Below are positions 24,810-32,258 of a stretch of 32,258 nt of DNA, in pieces. The DNA is taken from assembly GCA_019638025.1 (NCBI GenBank), contig JAHBUO010000025.1, forward strand, positions 1-32,258. Reading direction: 5' to 3'. The notes beneath the pieces were generated by a model. It saw only the letters and a program-made list of their open reading frames with translations, ran no database searches and was not told where the DNA came from. This stretch comes from Ignavibacteriaceae bacterium. GTDB lineage: Bacteria; Bacteroidota; Ignavibacteria; Ignavibacteriales; Ignavibacteriaceae. The position numbers and the translations under genes were made by a program. Each line of letters opens with the position of its first letter. Position 1 is the first letter of the stretch.

Positions 24810-24954
24810 ATTGAAATTGAAAGTGTACTAATGGGTGATTTTATTGTTCAGTTTTGTAAACATACATTGAATAATTTCTAGGTTTATCACTCAAAAAATG
24901 AATATTTGTTTGGCATGCCAATTGAATCTCCAATTACAAACAACGAGGTGTATC

Positions 24955-26319
24955 ATGAAAGCGAAATTATTCATATTGTTAACTCTTCTGGTCTTATTGT
25001 TTACTTCAGACTTCAGTAATGCCAAACGGAGAGGAGTTTCAGATTATTTTTATTCCAACCTAAACAGTCACGGAAAGTGGATTGAACTAAGTGACGGACT
25101 CGTTGTATGGAGACCCTTTGACTCTTTCGGTAGATGGACTCCATATGCAAGAGGTAAATGGATTTGGAGTAATTATGGTTGGTATTGGGATAGTTTTGAA
25201 CCATATGGACACATAGTTTATCACTACGGAAGATGGTATTTTGACGACTATTACGGATGGTTATGGATTCCCGATTATGAATGGGGTCCTGCCTGGGTTG
25301 AATGGCGCTACGATAGCGATTATGTTGGCTGGGCACCACTTCCTCCATATGCTGTATATTCATATTCAACCGGTATCAGATATACAAAATCGTATATTAT
25401 TAATGTTGGATGGTGGAAATTTGTTTACATAAAACATTTTAATTCTCCTTCGGTGTATAATCATTTTGTTTCGAAGAAATACCGTGATAGAATTTATAAG
25501 AATACAAAATCTTATTACGATTATGGATACGAAAGAGAAAGAATTATTAATAGGGGAATAGATCCAAGATTAGTTGAAACTCGCAGCAATACTAAAATAC
25601 GTGAATCTGAAATTGTCCGATCAGCATCTTCGATGAATGATAGAGACCCTGTTACGAGAAGTGGTGATAGAATTGAAATTCGACAACCTTTAGATGTGAG
25701 GTCGAACGATTCTAGAGATGTGAAAATCGAACGAAGTAGTAGGAAAAGTAATCTTGATGTGGCAAATATCGAAACCGGAAGAAATACTGAAAAGAGAGAA
25801 ATAATTGATGAATCTGCTAGGAGTGGTGAAACAAGAAAGACAACTATTGAGAGTAGACGAAATACTGAAACAAAACAAAACGTACGTGAAGAAACTCCGA
25901 ACCCACGTGGTAATGTTAATGTCGAGAGAACTTCAATTGAGACTAAGAGAAATATCGATGAAAGTAGAACCGGAAATGTTGATAGAAAAACAGAACCAAG
26001 AGTTTTGACACCGGTAGTAAAAGAATCAGTTAGACAGGTTGTGCCTGAAAGTCGAATAGATAGAAACACAGAAGTTCGTAGAGAACCAGAAAGTCGAGTT
26101 CAAGTTGAAAAACCTGCTCCTAAACGTGAAGAGGTCAAAATTGAGACAAGAACTCCACAGACTCAAAATCAAACAATTGAAAGAAGTAGAACCATAAGAA
26201 ATAGTTCTCCGGAAATAAACAGAAGTAATCGTGAATCAAAACCGGAAACAAGAACATCAACATCAGAAAGGAGTAGTTCGAGAGGGAGTAATGAGGAAAA
26301 AACAACACGCAGGCGTTAA
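24955..26319 (+). CDS. Secreted DUF6600-type protein with long charged low-complexity tail
   Basis: 454 residues. The start is ATG at 24955, preceded by GAGGTG and followed by a clear signal peptide (LFILLTLLVLLFTSDFSNA); an upstream ATG at 24898 would put 19 odd residues before it. Residues 30-150 are Trp/Tyr/Gly-rich with WTPYARGKWIW, WIPDYEWGPAWVEWRYDSD and VGWAPLPP, the marks of the DUF6600 domain of unknown function. From about 185 to the end the protein is low complexity, built from Arg, Glu, Thr, Ser and Asn with loose ETRRN/ESRRNTE-like repeats, very likely disordered. It stands alone between divergent and convergent genes. TAGGTTTA (24881-24888 region) is a possible -7 element. The tail resembles binding or surface-associating tails but shows no sorting signal. 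Confidence 0.82.
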   Translation: MKAKLFILLTLLVLLFTSDFSNAKRRGVSDYFYSNLNSHGKWIELSDGLVVWRPFDSFGRWTPYARGKWIWSNYGWYWDSFEPYGHIVYHYGRWYFDDYYGWLWIPDYEWGPAWVEWRYDSDYVGWAPLPPYAVYSYSTGIRYTKSYIINVGWWKFVYIKHFNSPSVYNHFVSKKYRDRIYKNTKSYYDYGYERERIINRGIDPRLVETRSNTKIRESEIVRSASSMNDRDPVTRSGDRIEIRQPLDVRSNDSRDVKIERSSRKSNLDVANIETGRNTEKREIIDESARSGETRKTTIESRRNTETKQNVREETPNPRGNVNVERTSIETKRNIDESRTGNVDRKTEPRVLTPVVKESVRQVVPESRIDRNTEVRREPESRVQVEKPAPKREEVKIETRTPQTQNQTIERSRTIRNSSPEINRSNRESKPETRTSTSERSSSRGSNEEKTTRRR

Positions 26320-26376
26320 GTAGACTCTTACTATAAAAATTGTTAAATAATAGAAAATTTAATCAATCTTAGTTAA

Positions 26377-26414
26377 TATTCTGGAGCAGATATAATCTGC
26401 TCCAGAATAATTTT
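26377..26414. terminator. Bidirectional terminator between convergent genes
   Basis: TATTCTGGAGCAGA (26377-26390) pairs perfectly with TCTGCTCCAGAATA (26396-26409), a 14-bp stem with a 5-nt loop. TTTT follows at 26411-26414 on the plus strand. It lies between the DUF6600 gene (stop 26319) and the VOC gene (stop 26420) and can serve both, with the better T-run for the plus strand. Confidence 0.8.
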
Positions 26415-26419
26415 AAAGA

Positions 26420-26773
26420 TTATGTGTGAGACTGGTATAATCCAAGAATATTACCAACCGAATCTTTAATCAAGGCATACCATCCAAACACAGGAATAAC
26501 AGTTTTTTCACGTTCAATTTTACCCCCCGCTAGACTTATTTTGTCAAGAGTAGCATCAATATCTTCAACCCTAACATGAAATATTGTGGTATCACCGGAG
26601 ATAACTTTCTCTACTTTTCTCAAACCGACTGTCAATCCTTGATGAGAATTATATAAACTATATCCATTACCAAAAGGTTTAAGCTCCCAACCAAATAGAG
26701 TTGAATAAAATTTAGTTGATGCTTCAAAATCGCTTGATGGAATTTCAACATGTGCTATTAACTGATTAACCAT
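26420..26773 (-). CDS. VOC-family (glyoxalase/bleomycin-resistance fold) protein
   Basis: 117 residues forming the two beta-alpha-beta-beta-beta modules of one VOC domain: QLIAHVEIPSSDFEASTKFY, LFGWELKPFG, then FHVRVEDIDATLDKISLAGG, and the closing DSVGNILGLYQS. H8 in AHVEI and the C-terminal G-x-x-x-G-LYQ segment stand at positions where VOC proteins place metal ligands, but the second Glu ligand is replaced in GLYQ, so metal chemistry is uncertain. Substrate unknown; many such proteins are annotated only as glyoxalase-like. AAGGG lies 5 nt before the ATG. It follows trpA by 71 bp and may receive trp operon read-through. Confidence 0.82.
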   Translation of the reverse strand: MVNQLIAHVEIPSSDFEASTKFYSTLFGWELKPFGNGYSLYNSHQGLTVGLRKVEKVISGDTTIFHVRVEDIDATLDKISLAGGKIEREKTVIPVFGWYALIKDSVGNILGLYQSHT

Positions 26774-26844
26774 ATGAACCCTTAAAATAATTTAAAAATA
26801 TTTGTTAAGATAAAATCAAAAGAGACAACTATCAATATCTGAAT

Positions 26845-27630
26845 CTATTCAACTTTACATGCAAATTTCATATCACTGACAAGTTTTAAAGCTTTGTCGA
26901 TAGCTTTTGTATTTCCATCCTCAATTTCCTTAATTATTCTACTCCCAACAATAACCCCATCAACATGTTCAAGAATAGAGTGTACATCACTTGGTGAAGA
27001 AATTCCAAAACCTGCTAAAAGATGATTCTTCCTTATTAATTCTCTCGTTGATTTAAGCTTGTTTGTATCAATTAAAATTGATTGACCTGTTACTCCCTTA
27101 AGAGTAACATAGTAAACAAATCCTGAGCTTTTATTATCAATATCAACTATTCGATTTGATGAAGTTGTTGGTGTTGTGAGCAAAACAATATCAAGTTTTG
27201 TCTTGATTTGATTATAAAAAAACTCATACTCCTCAAGTGGAACATCAGGAATTATAACTCCTGAAATCCCATTATCAGCGGCTTTTATAAAAAAAGACTC
27301 AACCCCATAATTCAGTATTGGATTAGCATATCCCATAGCAATTATTGGTTTTGAATTCCTTCTAGAAATAGAGTTTGAAAATTGGAAAACATTGTCAATT
27401 GATATCCCATTGCTAATTGCTTTTTCTGAAGATGCTTGAATTACTGAACCATCGGCTAAAGGGTCGCTAAAAGGAATTCCTACTTCCAAAAAGTCGGCAC
27501 CGGCATCTAAAATACTTAAACAAATATCTACATAATCGTTTTTTGATGGATAACCGGCTGTTAGAAAAACAGATAATATTTTTTCTTTGAGAGCAAGGGA
27601 ACTATCTATATAATTTCTTATCTCTGACAT
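26845..27630 (-). CDS. trpA: Tryptophan synthase alpha chain
   Basis: 261 residues. It cleaves indole-3-glycerol phosphate to indole and glyceraldehyde 3-phosphate and passes indole to TrpB. Catalytic E49 and D60 are in LEVGIPFSDPLADG; other marks are FLTAGYP, MGYANPILNYG, GVIIPDVPLEE, LLTTPTT, and the phosphate loop around FGISSP and GVIVGSRI. It is the last trp gene, starting 1 bp after the trpB stop. The typical 'FLA' lid segment and phosphate-binding glycines are present, so it looks functional. Confidence 0.96.
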   Translation of the reverse strand: MSEIRNYIDSSLALKEKILSVFLTAGYPSKNDYVDICLSILDAGADFLEVGIPFSDPLADGSVIQASSEKAISNGISIDNVFQFSNSISRRNSKPIIAMGYANPILNYGVESFFIKAADNGISGVIIPDVPLEEYEFFYNQIKTKLDIVLLTTPTTSSNRIVDIDNKSSGFVYYVTLKGVTGQSILIDTNKLKSTRELIRKNHLLAGFGISSPSDVHSILEHVDGVIVGSRIIKEIEDGNTKAIDKALKLVSDMKFACKVE

Positions 27631-27631
27631 A

Positions 27632-28822
27632 TTAAAATGTAATATTGTTTATGATTGTATTTAAGTCTTTATCCCCACGTCCAGAAATATTTACAACAAC
27701 TACCTCATTGGGGGAAGTTTTGGGCAATAATATTTCTAGATGCGCGAGTGCATGTGCAGTTTCGAGTGCGGGTAGAATGCCTTCCATTGAAGAGAGCAAT
27801 TTTGTTGCCGCAATCGCCTCACTATCTGTGGCTTGTGAGTAATAAACACGATTCGAATCTTTTAAATAACTGTGTTCAGGGCCAACTCCAGGATAATCGA
27901 GTCCGGCTGAAATTGAATGAACTGTCTTAATATTTCCCTCTTCAGTTTGCAACAAGTAACTAATCATCCCCTGAAAAATGCCCGGTCTTCCCTTTGTTAA
28001 AGTCGCACAATGGAGGTCAGTCCCTAATCCATGCCCAGCGGCTTCAACTCCGATTAATTTAACGTTATCTTCAATGAATGGATAGAAGATACCGATAGCA
28101 TTTGATCCCCCTCCTACACACGCAACAATATAGTCCGGTAATCTGTTTTCGAATGCATATATTTGTTGCTTTACTTCTATACCAATAATTTTTTGGAATT
28201 CCCTAACCATCATAGGGTAGGGATGTGGACCAACAACAGAGCCTATTATATAATGGGTATTCTCACAATTTGTTACCCAATCTCTTATAGCTTCATTAGT
28301 AGCGTCTTTAAGTGTTCGACTTCCTGAAGTTACCGGAATTACTTCAGCTCCTAATAGTTTCATTCGGAATACATTTAAATTTTGCCGAGTTATATCAATT
28401 TCTCCCATATATACTTGACATTTGAGTCCGAATTTAGCACAAACAGTAGCTACTGCAACCCCATGCTGACCGGCTCCGGTCTCAGCAATAATTCTCGTTT
28501 TATTTAATTTGCGTGCTAATAGAATTTGACCTAAGGCATTATTGATTTTGTGAGCTCCGGTATGACATAAGTCTTCTCGTTTTAAATATATCTTAGCTTT
28601 GCCATAATGTTTGGTTAACCTATCGGCATAAGTTAAAGGAGTAGGTCGACCAGTAAACTCTTTACATAGATTGATAAATTCTTGTACAAAATCTTCATTA
28701 CTAATCTGTTCAAGAAACATTTCTTCAAGTACCTTAAGAGGTTGTATTAAGGTTTCCGGAACAAACTGTCCTCCAAATTTACCGAAATGTCCGTTACTAT
28801 CGGGTTGTTGATAATTCTTCAT
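27632..28822 (-). CDS. trpB: Tryptophan synthase beta chain
   Basis: 396 residues from ATG at 28820-28822, 2 bp after the aroF stop; a TTG three codons upstream lies within aroF and adds only Met-Leu-Ile. PLP lysine K92 is in [13 protein letters not shown], and the glycine-rich phosphate site is [23 protein letters not shown] at the N terminus and [12 protein letters not shown] mark the TrpB1 type that works with TrpA. It condenses indole with serine. It is coupled on both sides (2 bp and 1 bp). Confidence 0.97.
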   Translation of the reverse strand: MKNYQQPDSNGHFGKFGGQFVPETLIQPLKVLEEMFLEQISNEDFVQEFINLCKEFTGRPTPLTYADRLTKHYGKAKIYLKREDLCHTGAHKINNALGQILLARKLNKTRIIAETGAGQHGVAVATVCAKFGLKCQVYMGEIDITRQNLNVFRMKLLGAEVIPVTSGSRTLKDATNEAIRDWVTNCENTHYIIGSVVGPHPYPMMVREFQKIIGIEVKQQIYAFENRLPDYIVACVGGGSNAIGIFYPFIEDNVKLIGVEAAGHGLGTDLHCATLTKGRPGIFQGMISYLLQTEEGNIKTVHSISAGLDYPGVGPEHSYLKDSNRVYYSQATDSEAIAATKLLSSMEGILPALETAHALAHLEILLPKTSPNEVVVVNISGRGDKDLNTIINNITF

Positions 28823-28824
28823 GA

Positions 28825-29847
28825 TTAGCAATTGATATCAAATTGTTTATTTACTGCTTCAGCAATAGGTTTTACTTTATTCAACAATTGCTTAAAGTTT
28901 TTAGGTGTTAAAGATTGAAAACCATCGGACAGCGCTTCGTCGGGTCTATTATGAACTTCAATCATCAATCCATGCGCTCCTGCAGCAACAGCAGCCATGG
29001 CCATAGGTGTAACTTTATCCCACATACCAATACCGTGGGAGGGGTCAACAAATACCGGAAGGTGAGACTGTTGCTTAATCACAGGAATTGCATTTAAATC
29101 TAATGTATTGCGAGTAGCTGTTTCAAAAGTTCTGATACCTCTTTCACACAGTATCACATTGAAATTTCCCTTCGATACTATATATTCAGCACTCATCAAT
29201 AAATCTTCGATTGTAGACGCTAACCCGCGTTTTAGAAAAACCGGTTTATTAAGTTCTCCAACCCTCTCAAGTAAAGAAAAGTTTTGCATATTTCTGGCAC
29301 CGATTTGAATAATATCTGCTACTTCTCCAACTTGGTTAAGTGTGTCTGTATCTTTTGCTTCAGTTACTATAGACATACCGAATTCATTTTTTACTTCAGC
29401 CAATAGTTCCAGACCTTTCTCTTTTAATCCTTGAAATGCATAAGGACTACTTCGCGGTTTGTATGCACCTGCTCTGAAAAATGTTATACCCATTTCTTTC
29501 AATTCACCTGCAATATCAAAAAGTTGTGATTTACTCTCTACAGAACAAGGTCCGGCAATTATCTGAAGAACTCCATCACCAATTATCTTGTTATTTATTT
29601 TAATTATAGTTTCATCTTTCACTTCTCTGCTTACTAATTTATAATTTTTTGATATTCTCATTGCGTCAAGAACGGAATCCATCGTCATAAAATCGTCTAG
29701 TGAAAGAGTTCTTGTTTCTCCGGTGAGCCCGATGGCAATTTTAGTTGTTCCATATATAATATGAGGTTTACAATTATTTGATTCAGCTTTAGACAAAACT
29801 TTATCCAGATGTTCTTTTGGTGAATCAAGTTTCATAACGATTAACAT
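28825..29847 (-). CDS. aroF: 3-deoxy-7-phosphoheptulonate (DAHP) synthase with N-terminal regulatory domain
   Basis: 340 residues. Residues 1-75 form a ferredoxin-like regulatory domain ([20 protein letters not shown] and following), and 90-340 the barrel of the AroA-Ibeta/KDO8P type: [62 protein letters not shown]. It makes DAHP from PEP and erythrose 4-phosphate, the first step of the shikimate pathway. AAGGAG precedes the ATG by 6 nt. It overlaps trpF by 7 bp and trpB follows after 2 bp, so it is embedded in the trp operon. The N-terminal domain in relatives (Thermotoga) binds Tyr or Phe for feedback inhibition. Confidence 0.95.
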   Translation of the reverse strand: MLIVMKLDSPKEHLDKVLSKAESNNCKPHIIYGTTKIAIGLTGETRTLSLDDFMTMDSVLDAMRISKNYKLVSREVKDETIIKINNKIIGDGVLQIIAGPCSVESKSQLFDIAGELKEMGITFFRAGAYKPRSSPYAFQGLKEKGLELLAEVKNEFGMSIVTEAKDTDTLNQVGEVADIIQIGARNMQNFSLLERVGELNKPVFLKRGLASTIEDLLMSAEYIVSKGNFNVILCERGIRTFETATRNTLDLNAIPVIKQQSHLPVFVDPSHGIGMWDKVTPMAMAAVAAGAHGLMIEVHNRPDEALSDGFQSLTPKNFKQLLNKVKPIAEAVNKQFDINC

Positions 29848-30455
29848 TTATAACTCCTTAGTTGATTAACTGTGTTGAAAAAACTTATGATTTTATCTTT
29901 TGATTTATTCCCAATTTGATCTTCTAATGAAGAAGATAAATCAATTCCATAAGGTCTGATTCTTATGAAAATATTTTCGATGTTTTCTTTAGAAATACCT
30001 CCGGCTATGATAATTTTACTTCTGAGCTTGTTTGGAATTCTATTCCAATCCCATGAAACTCCACTTCCTCCAAAAGAAATATTATCAAAATAGTCTAGTA
30101 ATGAAATATGGTCCGGGTGTACAGTTTCATAGTCAAAATCATCATTAACTCTATAAACACGTAAATGTGGTATATCAAGCTTATTGATATTCGAATAATC
30201 GTTGTGTAAATGTAGTTGAGCTAAATTTATTTTTGTTAATTTTGCTATTCGATTAATCTCCTCTACAGATGAATTTACAAATACACCAACCTTTAGTGTA
30301 AAAGGGGATAGTTTCGAATTAATATATTGGCATTTTTCAGCAGAGACAAATCGTTTACTATTATTATAAAAAATATATCCTAATGCATCTGCCCCAAGTT
30401 TTTCACAGAGCAGAGCTGTTTCGAGATCGCGAATACCGCATATTTTAATCTTCAT
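29841..30455 (-). CDS. trpF: Phosphoribosylanthranilate isomerase
   Basis: 204 residues, a small barrel with the TrpF start KIKICGIRD (catalytic Cys6), LGADALGYIFYNNSKRFVS, VGVFVNSS, QLHLHND, a DY-type segment LLDYFDN in place of LLDAY, GGSGVSWDW, the second catalytic Asp nearby, and IIAGGISKEN with GIDLSSSLED near the end. It isomerises phosphoribosylanthranilate to CdRP. It overlaps trpC by 11 bp upstream and aroF by 7 bp downstream, which indicates tight translational coupling. Sequence is somewhat diverged, but both catalytic regions remain. Confidence 0.94.
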   Translation of the reverse strand: MKIKICGIRDLETALLCEKLGADALGYIFYNNSKRFVSAEKCQYINSKLSPFTLKVGVFVNSSVEEINRIAKLTKINLAQLHLHNDYSNINKLDIPHLRVYRVNDDFDYETVHPDHISLLDYFDNISFGGSGVSWDWNRIPNKLRSKIIIAGGISKENIENIFIRIRPYGIDLSSSLEDQIGNKSKDKIISFFNTVNQLRSYKC

Positions 30456-31233
30456 TTGCAGCTTTCAAAAACTGACTAACTTCGGAATTAGTATTTGAAG
30501 CACTGATAAAATGTTCACCGATTAAAGCAGCATTTAATCTGTTTTCCTTAAGAAACTTTATATCATCTATATTTGAAATACCACTTTCTGCAACCTTATA
30601 AACATTAGTCGGTAAGAGTTTACCAATTTCGTATGATGTAGATAAGTCTGTTTTAAATGTGAGTAAGTCCCGATTATTTATTCCAATTATCTTGTTTAAG
30701 TCGAAGTCAATTTTTTCAATTTGTGAAGACGAGTGAAGTTCTAAAAGGACATCAAGTTCCAATGAATGAGCTGCGTTAGTTAAATCTTTTATTTTGTTTT
30801 TTTCAAGGACTTCAGCAATTAGTAAAATAGCAGATGCTCCGAAAGCCTTAGCTTGATGAATCTGAATTTCGTCAATTATGAAATCCTTACGCAATAATGG
30901 AATAGATGTTATTTTGGCAGTATCCGAAAGATTATTGATATTCCCATAAAAAAAATGTTCGTCAGTTATTACAGATATTGCATTTACCCTAAGCTGGTTA
31001 TAGATTTTAGCGAGCACTAAGTGATCAAACCCATCTTTAAATATCCCTTTTGATGGACTTCCTTTTTTAATCTCAGCTATTATTCCAAACTTTGATTTTA
31101 ATAGTTCCGAATAAAAACTAGTACCTCGTTTGTGATATAGTTCTAAATCACGAAACCTTGAAAGCGAGTCCTTTATAAGAAGTTCAGTCACTTCATGTTT
31201 TTTTTTAGTTATAATTTCTTGTAAAAAATTCAT
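30445..31233 (-). CDS. trpC: Indole-3-glycerol phosphate synthase
   Basis: 262 residues, full-length single-function TrpC. Visible marks: the N-terminal helix FLQEIITKKKHEV, IAEIKKGSPSKG with the catalytic lysine, ISVITDEHFFYG, LRKDFIIDEIQI, ILLIAEVL, LLELHSS, IGINNRDLLTFKTD and VAESGIS. It converts CdRP to indole-3-glycerol phosphate. It starts 1 bp after the trpD stop and ends within trpF. Not fused to TrpF, unlike in enterobacteria. Confidence 0.96.
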   Translation of the reverse strand: MNFLQEIITKKKHEVTELLIKDSLSRFRDLELYHKRGTSFYSELLKSKFGIIAEIKKGSPSKGIFKDGFDHLVLAKIYNQLRVNAISVITDEHFFYGNINNLSDTAKITSIPLLRKDFIIDEIQIHQAKAFGASAILLIAEVLEKNKIKDLTNAAHSLELDVLLELHSSSQIEKIDFDLNKIIGINNRDLLTFKTDLSTSYEIGKLLPTNVYKVAESGISNIDDIKFLKENRLNAALIGEHFISASNTNSEVSQFLKAANED

Positions 31234-31234
31234 T

Positions 31235-32248
31235 CTATCTAAATGCTCTAAGTTTATTAACTTTATCTAATGCGGCTCCGCTTTCTATCGATGCTTCAGC
31301 AGCCAAAATACAATCGTTAAAATTTTCAGAATATTTAGCTGAGTAAAGAGCCATTGCAGCATTTGCACAAACATTGTAATACAAAGCATCTTTCATTTTA
31401 AACTCAAATAGCTCCAAAATTTTTGAAGCATTATAATTTGCATCTTTCCCTGTCAATAATAAATTACTGAAACTTGGATAGCCAAACGTCTCATTATTAA
31501 TAAAATACTTTGACTGACCATTTTTATTGTCAAATTCAAAGACAGCATTTTCCTCACCTGAAAGGGAGATTTCATCAAAACTATTATTTGAGCATACAAA
31601 GTTTACTCTTTCGAAATCAAGTAGTTGTGCAGCGGAGGCTAATAATTCTGATGACTTATAGTTATAAGTTCCAACTAACTGTTTTTTCACTCCTGCCGGA
31701 TTTGTTAATGGTCCTAATAAATTAAAGACAGTTTTAAATCCCAATTCTTTTCTGACTAAAGAGACATACTTCATTGCAGGATGATAATTTGGTGCAAAAA
31801 GAAATGAGATCCCGATTGTGTCAAGTGCCTTTTCGGATTGTGAAGGAGTTAGATTTATATTAATTCCCATCTCTTCCAAAACATCAGCACTTCCTGAGTA
31901 ACTAGTAATTGAACGATTGCCATGTTTCGCCACTTTGATTCCTGTTCCTGCTACAACAAAAGCCACTGCCGTGGAAATATTTATGCTTCCGGAAGAATCA
32001 CCACCGGTACCACATACATCGATTGTATTCTCACTGTTTGAATTTATTCTTATTGAGTAGTTTCTCATTGCACTCGCAAAACCTGCGATTTCAATAGGTG
32101 TTTCACCTTTCATTTTTAAGGCAATTAGAATTCCTGCTAGTTGAGAATTATTGAGGCGTCCATTCAGAATTTCTTCCATTATTCCGAACGCATCATTAAA
32201 GGTTAAATCGGTTTTTTCTATTAGTTTTTCCAAAATTGATTTGATCAT
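31235..32248 (-). CDS. trpD: Anthranilate phosphoribosyltransferase
   Basis: 337 residues with the family signature DVCGTGGDSSGSINISTAVA (about 77-96) for PRPP binding, KHGNRSITSYSGSADVLE, FLFAPNYHPAM and FNLLGPLTNPAG. It transfers the phosphoribosyl group to anthranilate. It is the first gene of the trp run that lies inside the window; only 10 bp remain to the right edge, and these include TAA in the reading sense, possibly the end of trpG. The trp leader and any attenuator are therefore outside. No fusion to a glutamine amidotransferase domain is seen. Confidence 0.96.
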   Translation of the reverse strand: MIKSILEKLIEKTDLTFNDAFGIMEEILNGRLNNSQLAGILIALKMKGETPIEIAGFASAMRNYSIRINSNSENTIDVCGTGGDSSGSINISTAVAFVVAGTGIKVAKHGNRSITSYSGSADVLEEMGININLTPSQSEKALDTIGISFLFAPNYHPAMKYVSLVRKELGFKTVFNLLGPLTNPAGVKKQLVGTYNYKSSELLASAAQLLDFERVNFVCSNNSFDEISLSGEENAVFEFDNKNGQSKYFINNETFGYPSFSNLLLTGKDANYNASKILELFEFKMKDALYYNVCANAAMALYSAKYSENFNDCILAAEASIESGAALDKVNKLRAFR

Positions 32249-32258
32249 AATTTTAACC

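Noticed and set aside
24898..24954. Upstream ATG that would extend the DUF6600 protein by 19 residues
   Set aside because: The extension puts a Cys-rich segment before a typical signal peptide, and GAGGTG stands directly before the ATG at 24955.
25521..26069. 182-codon open frame antisense to the DUF6600 gene
   Set aside because: It mirrors the low-complexity Arg/Glu/Ser tail of the sense gene, its product is Ser/Leu-rich without any motif, and no ribosome site precedes it.
32249..32258. End of trpG at the right edge
   Set aside because: Only 10 bases are visible, with a TAA in the right sense; too little to call a gene.

Overview
The window looks like a chromosomal stretch from a member of the Bacteroidota/Ignavibacteriota side of the FCB group, most likely an Ignavibacteria-like organism. 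The DNA is strongly AT-rich. The secreted M23 protein ends in a type IX secretion sorting domain of the 'NYPNPFNPST' kind that is common in that group. At least three promoters fit the Bacteroidota TTTG / TAnnTTTG pattern rather than the E. coli one. No rRNA, tRNA, insertion sequence, CRISPR array or phage gene was seen. Most of the content is core metabolism and housekeeping. This placement is inference from motifs only.

Layout. (1) 1-5133, minus strand: a co-directional group purM, a TatD nuclease fused to a radical SAM domain, a PBP4-type D,D-carboxypeptidase (dacB), a glutaminyl-cyclase-like M28 lipoprotein and an alpha/beta hydrolase cut by the window edge. (2) 5377-10848, plus strand: heat-shock operon hrcA-grpE-dnaJ, then a ComEA-like helix-hairpin-helix protein, a membrane-anchored unknown, a PilM-like protein and rsmD. 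The hrcA-purM intergenic region has no CIRCE element but holds a perfect 17-bp palindrome. (3) 11024-15201, plus: a partner-switching pair (STAS antagonist; RsbW-type ATPase fused to acetyltransferase-like domains), translationally coupled to a T9SS-exported M23 peptidase. (4) 15293-21212, plus: a 597-residue cysteine-containing protein that resembles nitronate-monooxygenase barrels, a strong terminator, arginine decarboxylase speA and transketolase. (5) 21214-24745, minus: a proline iminopeptidase-like hydrolase, a 448-bp gene-free region, a LytTR response regulator, an RlpA-like lipoprotein and an unknown lipoprotein. (6) 24955-26319, plus: a DUF6600-type secreted protein with a long charged tail. 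(7) 26420-32248, minus: a VOC protein, then a tightly packed trp operon trpD-trpC-trpF-aroF-trpB-trpA; its 5' part (probably trpE/trpG) lies beyond the right edge.

The most unusual item is the gene-free region 22111-22558. It holds two diverged tandem copies of one unit. On the minus strand each copy has a conserved 35-bp AT-rich upstream block, a C/U-rich segment, a long-range GC-rich stem enclosing CCCC/GCCC motifs, and a run of six T. One stem base pair differs between the copies by a compensated change (A-T versus G-C). I interpret this as a pair of paralogous small RNAs with C-rich seeds; I could not match them to a family I know.

Three genes are given starts that differ from the longest possible reading (response regulator, 22559-23356; lipoprotein, 23876-24745; DUF6600 protein, 24955-26319), and purM, the M23 gene, the M28 gene and the RlpA gene appear to use TTG or GTG starts.
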